NCBI RefSeq assembly: GCF_040026395.1
Contig: NZ_CP157278.1
Span: 868,001-932,000, forward strand
DNA: 64,000 nucleotides
Direction: 5' to 3'
Origin: Pedobacter lusitanus
GTDB taxonomy: Bacteria; Bacteroidota; Bacteroidia; Sphingobacteriales; Sphingobacteriaceae
Below, piece by piece: positions 35,101 to 42,988 of the stretch. The number at the start of each line of letters is the position of its first letter. Position 1 is the stretch's first letter. A program made the position numbers and the translations under genes. Under the pieces are notes generated by a model, which saw nothing but the letters and a program-made list of their open reading frames with translations, made no database searches and was not told where the DNA came from.

Positions 35101-35461
35101 AACCCAGAGATTTCTCCTGACGCTTAATTCCCAGTGCGGTGGTTACCACTACTTCGTTTAAACTATTCTCACTTTCAACCAGGATAACATTTAAAGATGT
35201 CTGATTGCCAATGGTGATCTCCTGTTTGGCATAACCTACAGCAGAAAAAGATAAAACATCATTAGGGCTTACCGGAATTGAAAACTTTCCGCCGGCATCT
35301 GTCTGGGTAACTTTAGATTTGCCTTTTAACGAAACACTAACCCCAGGCAAGGGGCCCGAAGCATCCCTTACCGTCCCGGTCAGGGTCTTCTGTGCAAAAG
35401 CATTTACTGTCAACAACGTTAACAGAAAAACACTTAAATACTTTAAGTAAATTTTTCTCAT
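32186..35461 (-). CDS. SusC/RagA family TonB-linked outer-membrane transporter
   Basis: The 1091-residue protein has a signal peptide (VNAFAQ-K, about residue 24), a carboxypeptidase-regulatory-like domain (about 25-100, LTGTVRDASGPLPGVSVSLKG), the SusC signature around NEVVVTTALGIKRQ, a plug with NVQIRGINSISYNQQPLYVVDGV, DIESLTVLKGASASALYGSDAGSGVV and KKGSK, and a beta-barrel ending with an aromatic residue (SISANF). It imports oligosaccharides using TonB energy with its SusD partner. It is the first structural gene of the locus, 87 bp downstream of the ROK regulator gene; that gap contains the likely promoter. Confidence 0.95.
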   Translation of the reverse strand: MRKIYLKYLSVFLLTLLTVNAFAQKTLTGTVRDASGPLPGVSVSLKGKSKVTQTDAGGKFSIPVSPNDVLSFSAVGYAKQEITIGNQTSLNVILVESENSLNEVVVTTALGIKRQEKSLGYAVSTVTAKQLTEAGNTNFASALYGKAAGVKITTAPGGASSAVNVQIRGINSISYNQQPLYVVDGVMIRNDGQNGAKGANNNDFWGDQRIRGNGILDINPADIESLTVLKGASASALYGSDAGSGVVVITTKKGSKARGLGIDFNYQGSVDKVAFLPNFQNIYGPGYDRETNFANSPEPKRDDGWFVDKDSPSGLRPYFRSYANFGPKMEGQQVKWWDGSIRSYSPQPDNYKDVYQTGYTSNANVAISNQSDAINYRFSASRLDYKGTQPGNTGSKNSFNLNSTIKLAPKLSADVIVSYVNTITKNRPYQLGQVLGSFGGFFSRAEDMNLMKQKFQTSNGYKYAQFNQLDRPEPFVYNIRATNLLDFYWQQLKNEYVENENRLLSSFTLNYDVAKNVKFRGRIGNDYTGARTENRQFTEVPIGLNGNTSTGGYTTTQGQYAILYGDALLTYSNKIGKDLSVSVSGGYQARNETYKDQQSNTKDGLVSENWFAISNSFGIAETSDIRKQQLKYAYLGILNLGYKDFLFLEGTARQEYASTLPPQNNKYSYYSLNGGFVFSDLIKMPKFWNYGKLRASYGVVGNAPPLYESNIVYTQTSLQTINGSVPSLVTANAYGNNTLMPEKKHEAEIGLETRFLEGRLGLDVSYYNNRVKNQIVPLQVSSTVGATSQIVNVGEIGSKGFEVALNATPVKGSKFRWDTRLNFSSNKSRVISLMEGMSELNFYPSDQATAKIVAKAGEELGNIYMRPRATDAKGNYIINDDGLYVMDNSTYVKAGNIMPKVVGGFSNTVSYGNLSLDFTIDGRFGGKMLAPNLKYMRGAGMLENSMEFRDAEHGGVAYTENGKSYNDGVLLQGVNQTTGQPNTKVISAASYYMNTYNWGEGTLTDGEIFDNSYIKMREVVLSYKIPASFTSKLKINNLRVSLIGRNLFYIWRTLKDLDPEAPLGNKWWSQGVDVGSSAASRNYGFSISANF

Positions 35462-35548
35462 GTTTGGTGTGGTTTAGTTAATAATTCGATTTAGTTTTGT
35501 TTTTATTATTGATAATGGTGTGAATTCAAAGGATGTCTTGATGTCATA

Positions 35549-36730
35549 TTATTCAAAAAGACTATGTTCAATAACTAAACTTGCGGATGCCAGCAATTCT
35601 GCATCTGCAGCTAATTCAGATAATACGACTGAGGTTTGAGCGGCAATTCTGGGAATACAAAATTCATTGATGGCCTGTTGTATAGGCGGAAGAAGTATTT
35701 TACCTGCCGCGGCACCGCGTCCGCTTAATACTATACATTCAGGATTCATAATGTGAATTAATGTAGCAACTCCTTTGCCTATATGAAAAGCTGCCTCAGA
35801 AAGAATGGAAACGGCCAGAGGATCGTGATTGCGCGCGGCTTCCAGAAACATTTCTCCGACATTTCTGCCTTCATCTTTAAATAGCTCAGTCATACTGCTG
35901 GCTGCCCCTGCCTCAATCTCAGCTTTGGCTTTTTGCGTCATCACCAATAAAGAAGTTTCTACTTCCAGACAGCCCCGTTTACCGCAGGAACATAGCACGC
36001 CGGTATTGGTTGACAGAGGGATATGACTAAATTCACCGGCATAGCCACTGTTTCCTCTGTATAACTGACCGTTAATGATCATGCCCAGACCTGTACCCCA
36101 GCCAATATTCACAACCATGACATCCTTCATCCCTACTGCAGCTCCAAAATATAGCTCTGCATTAGCAATCAGACGTGAATCGTTATCCATATATACCGGA
36201 AGTTTCAACTTATCCCTTAAATATTTACCCAAATGAGAACCATCATTCGTTTTTAAATTGGAGTAGTTTGCACCTTCTTCTGAACTGATAAAACCTGGCA
36301 TACCTATACCCACACCCAAAAGGTTTTTCTGATCAAGACCAGAGGCTATGATGTTTTTATGGATAAATGAAACCAGCTTATCAACTGCTTCAGGATCATC
36401 AGCAAGATCAAGTTCCATCATTTCAACAGGATGGATAATATTATTGGCAAGATCATAAATAATCATACGCGCCGTGAACTGATCTGTCGCTACAGAAACA
36501 ACATATCTTTGTTTTTCAAGATTCAGCAGAAATAATGAAGCTCTCCTGCCACCGGTAGACGGACCAAGTCCCTGCTCCTGCACATAGCCTTCATCAACCA
36601 GTTCATTGACAACTTTGGTAACCAGAGGTAAACTCTTATGAGTTAGTTTACTTAACTCAGTAAGGGAAAGCGGATTTTTATAATAAAGCTGCTTAATAAT
36701 ATCAACTCTCAGGAGTCCGCGATTCTTCAT
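35549..36730 (-). CDS. ROK family transcriptional regulator (NagC/XylR type)
   Basis: The 393-residue protein has an N-terminal winged helix (about 1-65, with KNPLSLTELSKLTHKSLPLVTKVVNELVDEG) and a ROK sugar-kinase-like domain. That domain contains VMVVNIGWGTGLGMIINGQ, the ROK motif GNSGYAGEFSHIPLS and the zinc cluster CSCGKRGCLE. The presence of the DNA-binding domain marks it as a repressor rather than a glucokinase; the inducer is likely a monosaccharide or its phosphate. It is the first gene upstream of, and parallel to, the SusC/D-GH29-GH3 locus and is the obvious local regulator. An AT-rich dyad lies 66 bp upstream of its start. Confidence 0.92.
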   Translation of the reverse strand: MKNRGLLRVDIIKQLYYKNPLSLTELSKLTHKSLPLVTKVVNELVDEGYVQEQGLGPSTGGRRASLFLLNLEKQRYVVSVATDQFTARMIIYDLANNIIHPVEMMELDLADDPEAVDKLVSFIHKNIIASGLDQKNLLGVGIGMPGFISSEEGANYSNLKTNDGSHLGKYLRDKLKLPVYMDNDSRLIANAELYFGAAVGMKDVMVVNIGWGTGLGMIINGQLYRGNSGYAGEFSHIPLSTNTGVLCSCGKRGCLEVETSLLVMTQKAKAEIEAGAASSMTELFKDEGRNVGEMFLEAARNHDPLAVSILSEAAFHIGKGVATLIHIMNPECIVLSGRGAAAGKILLPPIQQAINEFCIPRIAAQTSVVLSELAADAELLASASLVIEHSLFE

Positions 36731-36795
36731 GGTTTTAATAGACTGGTTTAGTTGCCTTTACCAAACTTAATAATTTAATTTTAAACAACAGCAAA

Positions 36796-36818
36796 ACTTA
36801 TTATTTTTTTTAATAAGT
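36796..36818. promoter_or_regulatory. AT-rich dyad, possible ROK operator
   Basis: ACTTATTA (36796-36803) and TAATAAGT (36811-36818) are exact complements around seven T residues, in the spacer between the ROK gene and the DUF6496 gene. ROK repressors such as NagC and Mlc bind AT-rich TTATT-type sites; the assignment here is by position and composition only. Confidence 0.35.
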
Positions 36819-36969
36819 ATACGAGCTACAAAAACATTCTTTCATTTGCTGATTACACTTGTTATAAATCGTTTATTTTATTTCCTGAAAACCATTACAC
36901 AACAGGTTTGTTACACACAAGAATTCATAAAACAAATAATTTTTAAACCGTTGGATAAATTTGATGATT

Positions 36970-37146
36970 ATGACAAAATATTCTAAAAAAGCTTCAGAAA
37001 AGGTGGAAGCCACCTTACATGAGATGAAAAAAGGAAAATTAAAATCGGGCAGCGGACAAAAAGTAACTTCCAAAAAACAGGCTGTTGCCATTGGCTTATC
37101 GGAAGCGAGAAAGGCAGGAGCAAAAGTCCCGCAGAAGAAGTCTTAG
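36970..37146 (+). CDS. DUF6496 family small basic protein
   Basis: The 58-residue lysine-rich protein reads MTKYSKKASEKVEATLHEMK, then GKLKSGSGQKVTSKKQAVAIGLSEARKAGAKVP. This is the DUF6496 signature as I recall it from many bacteria. It has no signal or membrane segment. Its function is unknown; its strong positive charge suggests nucleic-acid binding. I chose the ATG at 36970 because family members begin close to the KYSKKA motif; an ATG at 36964 adds two residues. It is transcribed away from the ROK gene. Confidence 0.85.
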   Translation: MTKYSKKASEKVEATLHEMKKGKLKSGSGQKVTSKKQAVAIGLSEARKAGAKVPQKKS

Positions 37147-37241
37147 ACAGAAATTATAAAAGTTTACCAGATTATTTGCAGACAGCTTATCCGGTAAACC
37201 AGTATCTGCCCCGGCATTATTTTACAATAAACATATTATTA

Positions 37242-37919
37242 TTAGGAAAGAGAATTCAAATTCATAGCCCTATCCAGATCAGCACTATGATATTCAGCCT
37301 CATCAATATCAGACAGTGTTGATTCGTGGACACGCTCTCCAAGACTATAGAATTGCTGAAAGCTCATGATCAAGGGCTTCCACTTATCGGGATCAACGCG
37401 GTTTGGTTTTCCATCCATTATTATACCATCATCCAGATGCACACACTGAATACGCAGTTCAATAGTATATATATTACCTTTTCTAAGCGGGTCATCTTCA
37501 CAAAGACTATGAACAGCTTCTACAATGGCTTCCATCCGGACCGGACATTCTTTAACTCCGGGGGGTAAAACCGTATCAGAGGAAATTGCAGTCAGACCTG
37601 CCAGTTTAAATTTATCTGCTTCATAATGGTAACCTTTCTTTATTTTACTTTCCGGAACCGGGTTAGCTCCTGTAGTGCGGGCAAGAAGGTTAACTGCGGC
37701 AACTTCATTTACAGATGGCAGATTGAGTACACACTGACCCGTACGTATCATATTTTTTGTAGTTTGTGAAGATCCGGCTATTCCAATTACACACCTCCAG
37801 CCCAGCCAGAAGACAGATGATATCGGTGCAAGGTTATAAGAATCATCTTCATTACATGTACTGATCAAAACTACAGGGGTTCCGAAATATAAAATTTCTG
37901 GCTCACTTACGCTATGCAT
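37242..37919 (-). CDS. flavin reductase-like FMN-binding protein
   Basis: The 225-residue protein has the split-barrel flavin-binding fold of the flavin reductase/flavoredoxin family: PVVLISTCNEDDSYNLAPISSVFWLG (FMN phosphate region, with Asn-Leu-Ala-Pro-x-Ser), SSQTTKNMIRTGQCVLNLPS and LAGLTAIS with PPGVKECPVRMEAIV. It probably reduces or uses FMN in a small-molecule redox reaction in the cytoplasm. The C-terminal 60 residues are acidic and variable. It is monocistronic; the divergent amylase gene starts 228 bp away. Confidence 0.85.
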   Translation of the reverse strand: MHSVSEPEILYFGTPVVLISTCNEDDSYNLAPISSVFWLGWRCVIGIAGSSQTTKNMIRTGQCVLNLPSVNEVAAVNLLARTTGANPVPESKIKKGYHYEADKFKLAGLTAISSDTVLPPGVKECPVRMEAIVEAVHSLCEDDPLRKGNIYTIELRIQCVHLDDGIIMDGKPNRVDPDKWKPLIMSFQQFYSLGERVHESTLSDIDEAEYHSADLDRAMNLNSLS

Positions 37920-38066
37920 AATTTGATTATTTAAATAATAAAACTATGCTGAATCTGCCAATCGCCAAACCCGGTTCTTGCGGAGTTTAAATTAAATTTC
38001 AACCAGAATTTTCAGGAGTTATGAGCATCCTGTTTCTAATTCAGGTAATTAGTAGTAATTTCATAA

Positions 38067-38080
38067 CGGGAACGTTCCCG
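38067..38080. promoter_or_regulatory. LacI-type operator palindrome
   Basis: CGGGAACGTTCCCG is a perfect 14-bp palindrome with the central CG of LacI/GalR-family operators. It sits 66 bp upstream of the GH13 amylase start and about 150 bp from the divergent flavin-protein gene. No LacI-family gene lies in the window. Confidence 0.6.
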
Positions 38081-38146
38081 ACCATTAGCGATCTGTCGGG
38101 AGATACATCGTCAACAAAACACTAAACCAAATAAACAACCAAATCT

Positions 38147-39550
38147 ATGAACAAAAAAACAGCTTACCTATCGGTGAGGACCGCTCTGATTATGGGGCTA
38201 TTTCTCTCTTTCTCTTCATGCAAAAAAACAGGAATTACTGACCTCCCCTCATCGGGTCTCAACAAACAGATTAAAGCCGATGCTGCTACAGGTTCCGGAG
38301 GAGATGTAATGATGCAGGCTTTTTACTGGGATGTACCTCAGGGCTCCTGGTGGAATGTAATCAATGACAAAATTCCTTCATGGAAAGCAGCTGGAATTGG
38401 CGCTATATGGCTTCCCCCGGCAACTAAAGCTCAGGGCGGAGGAACAAGTATGGGTTATGATCCATATGATTACTTTGATTTTGGCAGTTATAATCAAATG
38501 GGTACCACAATTACCCGTTTTGGTGATTCAACCAGTCTGAGTAAACTGATCACTACTGCGCATAATAACAGTATCAAAGTATATGCAGATATGGTGCTTA
38601 ATCATTGCAGCGGAGGAAGTCTGGAAGCCAACCCATATACCGGTACAAACACTTACACCAAATACACTCCTCTTTCCGGAAAATTTAACCGGACTTACGT
38701 CGATTTCCATCCAAATGATATAGAGACTGCAGATGAAGGTGCTTTTGCCGGTTTTCCTGATCTGTGTCATAAAAAAGCAAATGTATCTAACTGGATATAC
38801 AATGCTTCGTATAGTATGTCAAAATTATATAAAAACAACATCCATTTTGACGGGTTTCGTTTTGATTATGTCAAAGGTTATGGTGCATGGGTTGTCAAAA
38901 ACTTCGTTAACAGTGTCGGCGGACCAGGTGCGGTTTTTGCCGTTGGTGAAGAATGGGATGGAAATGCCGCGAATCTGCAAAACTGGGTAAATGCGACCGA
39001 ACAGACCTCTTCTGCTTTTGATTTTGCCTGTTTTTATTCAATGCATGAAGCCTTTGATAATAATAACCTGACAAGGCTGAATGATGATATGTTATTAAAA
39101 AGAAATGCAGCTAAAGCGGTTACCTTTGTAGCTAATCACGACACCGATATTACTTCTAACAAATATTCCGCCTATGCCTATATTATGACACATGAAGGAT
39201 ATCCCTGTGTATTTTACAAAGATTATGAAAATCTGCTGGACAAAAACAGACTTACCAATCTGATCTGGATACACAAAATGCTGGCTGGCGGGACAACAAC
39301 CAATTTATTTTCAGCATCAGACCAGTATATCGACCGCAGAAACGGATATAATGAAATGCCTGGATTAATTGTATATTTCAATGGTACTGATAACTGGCAG
39401 CAGCAATGGGTAACTTCTAACTGGGCAAATCAGAAAATAAAAGAATACACCGGAATATCCAACTGGGTGCAGACTGTAGCAGCTGATGGCCGGGTATTGA
39501 TTCAAGCACCACCACATGCTTATTCTATCTGGTCAGTTACCGGTTTGTAG
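38147..39550 (+). CDS. GH13 alpha-amylase, lipoprotein
   Basis: The 467-residue lipoprotein has signal LSFSSC (Cys26) then KKTGI and a complete GH13 barrel: IWLPPATKAQGGGTSMGYDPYD (region I side), ADMVLNHC, nucleophile Asp240 in DGFRFDYVKGY, acid/base Glu268 in AVGEEWDG and Asp332 in FVANHDTD. It cleaves alpha-1,4-glucan at the surface or in the periplasm. A terminator-like hairpin follows the gene. It is not next to its own SusC/D. The palindrome at 38067 suggests repression by a LacI-type regulator encoded elsewhere. Confidence 0.93.
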   Translation: MNKKTAYLSVRTALIMGLFLSFSSCKKTGITDLPSSGLNKQIKADAATGSGGDVMMQAFYWDVPQGSWWNVINDKIPSWKAAGIGAIWLPPATKAQGGGTSMGYDPYDYFDFGSYNQMGTTITRFGDSTSLSKLITTAHNNSIKVYADMVLNHCSGGSLEANPYTGTNTYTKYTPLSGKFNRTYVDFHPNDIETADEGAFAGFPDLCHKKANVSNWIYNASYSMSKLYKNNIHFDGFRFDYVKGYGAWVVKNFVNSVGGPGAVFAVGEEWDGNAANLQNWVNATEQTSSAFDFACFYSMHEAFDNNNLTRLNDDMLLKRNAAKAVTFVANHDTDITSNKYSAYAYIMTHEGYPCVFYKDYENLLDKNRLTNLIWIHKMLAGGTTTNLFSASDQYIDRRNGYNEMPGLIVYFNGTDNWQQQWVTSNWANQKIKEYTGISNWVQTVAADGRVLIQAPPHAYSIWSVTGL

Positions 39551-39577
39551 TAAAATCTATATCCATTTAAACTTATA

Positions 39578-39607
39578 AGTTGAAGGGGCTGAACCTCTTC
39601 AACTCTT
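39578..39607 (+). terminator. hairpin terminator after the amylase gene
   Basis: AGTTGAAGGGG (39578-39588) pairs with CCTCTTCAACT (39594-39604) with one G-T wobble and a CTGAA loop. The following CTTTGT is a weak T-run. Confidence 0.6.
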
Positions 39608-39633
39608 TGTCCCAATTATTTATTAATTAAAAC

Positions 39634-40611
39634 ATGAGAGTATCCCTTCTATTAATTTTACTAACCACCATTTTTTCCTGTAAAAATCAGACTGAAACAA
39701 AAAAGGTTAAAGGAGACTTAAATTATACTGCAGCAAATCAGCAATCCGTTCAGCTGGAAGCTGCATTAAATCTTACTGCAAATATTAGGAATCAGGCATT
39801 ACAGGCAGATCTGGAACTTAAAAACCCGGGCAATGATCTTCTTACTATAAATGATATAGAATTATCTACACCTGAAGGAATAAGATCAATACCTGAAACC
39901 GGAAATATGGGCTCAATAGTTTTGAAACCAGGAGAAAATAAAGCCATCTCTTTAAAATTCCATCCTTTAAATGATCTTAGAGAATTTCAGCTCAGTGGCA
40001 GAAATGGATATTTTAAATCCGGATACAATCTGTTAATTAACACTAAATCTGATCAGGATAGTTCTCCATCAATGCTAACTATACCGGCTAAACTGACTGA
40101 ACCTGAGTATAAAACTTATCTTACAAAGTATAAAATTCCCGCAACGAGCTACAAGTTTAATACAAAAACTGATTTTACAGCAAAACAAAAACTCTATCTT
40201 TCAAACTTAAAACAGCTTAAACAATCACCATTTGTCTTCCTCAGTGACCAGGAAATTGCTGTTTCTGGTATAAATATCAGATTAAGCAGTTACTGTGAAA
40301 AGGATACCTTAAATGCAAAACTGTTTATAGTTAATCATGCTGATTTTCCAGTCAGGATTAATCCGGATCATCTTGGCTTTGGATATACGGGTGAATCATC
40401 CACGGATTTAACGAACGTTAAAGTCATAAAGATATCCGGTTCGCAGGAAAAGAATCTGATAGATAAAGGCGACAGAGTTCTGATTCATCTTAAAAAATAT
40501 TTTAAAAATCCGGATAACAAAGCTGTATTATCATTTAACAGGGTTTTTGAATTCAGTAACGGCACACCTTTGTTTAAAGACAATGTCGAATTGATAAAGC
40601 TTACACTTTAA
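39634..40611 (+). CDS. hypothetical lipoprotein (325 aa)
   Basis: The protein starts with a lipoprotein signal ending TTIFSC (Cys16) then KNQTE, so it is anchored to a membrane. The rest is beta-rich and charged, with alternating hydrophobic strands (for example NPGNDLLTINDIELSTPEG and PGENKAISLKFHPLND) that resemble immunoglobulin-like or bacterial surface beta-sandwich domains. I do not recognise the family. It lies between the amylase and the convergent Crp-family gene. A role in surface glycan handling is possible from context only. Confidence 0.65.
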   Translation: MRVSLLLILLTTIFSCKNQTETKKVKGDLNYTAANQQSVQLEAALNLTANIRNQALQADLELKNPGNDLLTINDIELSTPEGIRSIPETGNMGSIVLKPGENKAISLKFHPLNDLREFQLSGRNGYFKSGYNLLINTKSDQDSSPSMLTIPAKLTEPEYKTYLTKYKIPATSYKFNTKTDFTAKQKLYLSNLKQLKQSPFVFLSDQEIAVSGINIRLSSYCEKDTLNAKLFIVNHADFPVRINPDHLGFGYTGESSTDLTNVKVIKISGSQEKNLIDKGDRVLIHLKKYFKNPDNKAVLSFNRVFEFSNGTPLFKDNVELIKLTL

Positions 40612-40618
40612 CACAATC

Positions 40619-41188
40619 TCATTCTTTTTTCAGCTGTTTCAATGTTCTGTTTAAACTTCTGATTGTAATTCCCAGATAAGCAGCCATATCATCTCTGGTA
40701 AGAGTAATCTGTTCTTTTTCCTGCAACTGCAGTAATTTAGATAAGCCATATTCCAGAGGATATAACTGCTGAAACGAAGATCGGCTACTGGTATTCAGGA
40801 TACGATCAGTTAATACGTGCAGCAATATTTTATTAAAATCCAGATTATTATCAATTAAGGAAAGGAAAAAGGCTGATGACATACAATAGGCGGTTACCGG
40901 ACTGATTGCCTCTATGGTACACAGACATGCTCTGTTTTTAAGTGCCTCGGTCTCTCCTGTAATTTCCCCTTTACCTAATAATTCAAATATATAATCTTTA
41001 TCATTTTCTTCGGTCAGATAACATTTCGTCACCCCTTCCCTGATGATAAATACTTTATCAATTTTAATGTCCTGTTCAAGCAGCCGCTCACCTTTACCAA
41101 AAGTTCTCAGAATAATATTATCTTTTCTTTCCTGAGCAGCATAAAGCTTTTCAATGAATGCTAATAAGTTGATGTTGGTTCTTAACAT
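40619..41188 (-). CDS. Crp/Fnr family transcriptional regulator
   Basis: The 189-residue protein has an N-terminal cyclic-nucleotide-binding-like beta-roll (about 25-115, with FGKGERLLEQDIKIDKVFII and LLGKGEITGETEAL) and a C-terminal helix-turn-helix (about 160-189, TLTRDDMAAYLGITIRSLNR). The roll lacks the typical cAMP-contact RTA motif, so its ligand, if any, is unknown. I chose the ATG at 41188; an in-frame TTG at 41206 would add six residues. It is divergent from the HAD/CAT pair, which it may regulate, and converges with the hypothetical lipoprotein gene. Confidence 0.88.
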   Translation of the reverse strand: MLRTNINLLAFIEKLYAAQERKDNIILRTFGKGERLLEQDIKIDKVFIIREGVTKCYLTEENDKDYIFELLGKGEITGETEALKNRACLCTIEAISPVTAYCMSSAFFLSLIDNNLDFNKILLHVLTDRILNTSSRSSFQQLYPLEYGLSKLLQLQEKEQITLTRDDMAAYLGITIRSLNRTLKQLKKE

Positions 41189-41234
41189 AGTTACAAAGCG
41201 GGACAAATGTCCTTTTTCCAGAAATATAATGCTT

Positions 41235-41242
41235 TACTTTTG
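41235..41242 (+). promoter_or_regulatory. -7 element for the HAD/CAT transcript
   Basis: TACTTTTG fits TAnnTTTG. It lies 22 bp before the ATG at 41264 but downstream of the earlier in-frame ATG at 41207, so it supports the later start of the HAD gene. Confidence 0.45.
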
Positions 41243-41263
41243 CAGGCATTCAAAACAAAAGTA

Positions 41264-41968
41264 ATGATCAGAAATCAAATTCAGGTAATAGCCTTCGATG
41301 CAGATGATACCCTTTGGGTAAATGAACCTTATTTCCAGGAAACTGAACAGGCATTCTGCCATTTACTGGGAGAATATATGCCATCGGATGAACTATCTAA
41401 AGAATTATTCAAAACCGAAATGAGTAATCTGTCTCTTTACGGCTATGGAGTTAAAGGATTTATGCTCTGCATGATAGAGACTTTAAGCCGTATATCTGAT
41501 GGCAAAGCCTCAATGGCAATGGTAGATAAAATTATGGAACTGGGACAAACACTTTTACTGCAACCGGTAATCTTACTGGATGGCGTGGAAAAAGTTTTAA
41601 AACACCTGAAGAAAGATTTCAGATTAGTAGTGGCCACTAAAGGAGACCTGCTGGACCAGGAGAGAAAACTTAAAAAATCGGGATTACAAAACTATTTTCA
41701 TCATATTGAAATTATGAGTGATAAACAGACTGGTGATTATCAGAAACTGATTAAACACCTGGATTGCCGCCCTGAGAATTTTTTAATGCTGGGCAACTCT
41801 GTCAAATCTGACATTTTACCCGTACTGGAGCTGGGTGGTTATGCAGCTCATATTCCTTTTCATACAACCTGGGCACATGAACAGGTTACAGATAACTTAG
41901 AACATCCAAACTTTATGCCGTTGAATACCATGACCGAAATCATCCGGATATTACAACCAAACAGCTAA
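41264..41968 (+). CDS. HAD family hydrolase (phosphatase-like)
   Basis: The 234-residue protein carries the HAD motifs: motif I FDADDTLW (Asp nucleophile and +2 Asp), motif II Thr in VVATKGD, motif III Lys in the IMSDKQTGDY region and motif IV in NFLMLGNSVKSDILP. It dephosphorylates a small metabolite in the cytoplasm; the substrate is unknown. I chose the ATG at 41264 (MIRNQIQVIAFDADDTL) because HAD proteins begin just before motif I and a -7 box lies between it and the earlier ATG at 41207. The CAT-like gene follows after 28 bp on the same strand. Confidence 0.88.
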   Translation: MIRNQIQVIAFDADDTLWVNEPYFQETEQAFCHLLGEYMPSDELSKELFKTEMSNLSLYGYGVKGFMLCMIETLSRISDGKASMAMVDKIMELGQTLLLQPVILLDGVEKVLKHLKKDFRLVVATKGDLLDQERKLKKSGLQNYFHHIEIMSDKQTGDYQKLIKHLDCRPENFLMLGNSVKSDILPVLELGGYAAHIPFHTTWAHEQVTDNLEHPNFMPLNTMTEIIRILQPNS

Positions 41969-41996
41969 GACAATAAGATTTACAATCTATAACAAA

Positions 41997-42620
41997 ATGG
42001 AAAAAGAGTTAGACATAGACCAGTGGAAAAGAAAAGAACATTTTCATTTTTTCAGGAAATTTGAGGAGCCTTTCTTTGGGGTAACTGTAAAAATTGACTG
42101 TACAAAAGCTTATTACAGGGTTAAAGAATCAGACAGATCCTTTTTCCTTTACTATTTATATCAATCGCTCAGAGCAGCCAATACAGTCGAAGAATTCAGA
42201 TACCGTATAAAAGGAGACAAAGTAGTCGTTCATGATCAGGTTAATGCTTCAGCAACAATTAATCGCCCAAACGGGACTTTTGGTTTCTCTTATATGGACT
42301 TCTATAAAGATCATCATCAGTTTGATAAAATGGCAAAACAGGAAATCCAAAGGGTATCAGAAAGTACCGGACTTTTTCCTGCAGTAACCAGTGAAAGTGT
42401 TATTCATTATTCTGCCCTGCCCTGGATAGATTTTTCTTCCCTTTCACATGCCAGAAGTTATTCATCTGAAGACAGCTCACCAAAAATTTCTTTTGGAAAA
42501 CTGACAGAAACAAAAACAAAAAAGATAATGAGTGTTTCTGTTCATGTACATCATGCTTTAATGGACGGCCATCAGGTGGGAATGTTCATTGAAAAATTTC
42601 AGGAATTCATGAATGAATAA
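41997..42620 (+). CDS. chloramphenicol acetyltransferase family protein
   Basis: The 207-residue protein matches type A CAT: KRKEHFHFFRKFEEPFFGVT near the N-terminus, FGFSYMDFYKDHHQF, ALPWIDFSSLSHA and the catalytic HHALMDGHQVG with His186. Residue order and length (about 207-220) are those of full-length enzymes, which acetylate a hydroxyl group using acetyl-CoA as trimers. Bacteroidota carry many chromosomal CAT-like genes of unknown substrate, so resistance to chloramphenicol is possible but not shown. It is the second gene of a HAD/CAT transcript. Confidence 0.85.
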   Translation: MEKELDIDQWKRKEHFHFFRKFEEPFFGVTVKIDCTKAYYRVKESDRSFFLYYLYQSLRAANTVEEFRYRIKGDKVVVHDQVNASATINRPNGTFGFSYMDFYKDHHQFDKMAKQEIQRVSESTGLFPAVTSESVIHYSALPWIDFSSLSHARSYSSEDSSPKISFGKLTETKTKKIMSVSVHVHHALMDGHQVGMFIEKFQEFMNE

Positions 42621-42680
42621 AGACTATCCAATGAATTATCCCCCTTCATAATAACTGAAGCAATAATTGTAACAAATAAA

Positions 42681-42728
42681 TTAAATACTACTTAAATAGT
42701 AGTATTTAATTTAAACATTGTATATTTG
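42681..42728 (+). promoter_or_regulatory. operator dyad and promoter of second SusC/D locus
   Basis: TTAAATACTAC (42681-42691) and GTAGTATTTAA (42699-42709) form an exact 11-bp dyad with a seven-base spacer. TATATTTG at 42721-42728 fits the TAnnTTTG -7 element, so the dyad covers the -33 region, a position for repression. Confidence 0.6.
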
Positions 42729-42757
42729 TGGCATCAAACACAAATGCCAATTATAAA

Positions 42758-42871
42758 ATGAATTCCTCAGCAACAAGAACTGAATCTCAATTGCCTCTGA
42801 TCTGCTCTAATTCAAATGAGTTAATCTATGCTATGCGAATGCCATCCATGCGATGTTGTTCAATGGCATAA
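42758..42871 (+). CDS. possible 37-codon leader peptide
   Basis: An ATG-initiated 37-codon frame lies 30 bp after the -7 element and before the SusC gene. Its last dozen codons read MRMPSMRCCSMA, a dense run of Met, Arg and Cys codons, with another Cys at residue 16. That pattern is what a ribosome-stalling, amino-acid-sensing leader ORF would show. No strong terminator hairpin was found in 42872-42988, so an attenuation mechanism is not demonstrated. The alternative is a chance short ORF in a long untranslated leader. Confidence 0.4.
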   Translation: MNSSATRTESQLPLICSNSNELIYAMRMPSMRCCSMA

Positions 42872-42988
42872 TCTGCCAGTTCCGGTATAACACCGTCATT
42901 TAACTAATTATTTATTTCCGGCTTTTTCCAATAGTTCCAATTTCAGGGACCTGGGAATGGTATGCCTCCATCTTTTCAATCTTTAATT

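Noticed and set aside
41997..42620. Acquired chloramphenicol resistance gene
   Set aside because: The CAT-like gene sits in a chromosomal two-gene transcript with normal composition and no mobile element; resistance is unproven.
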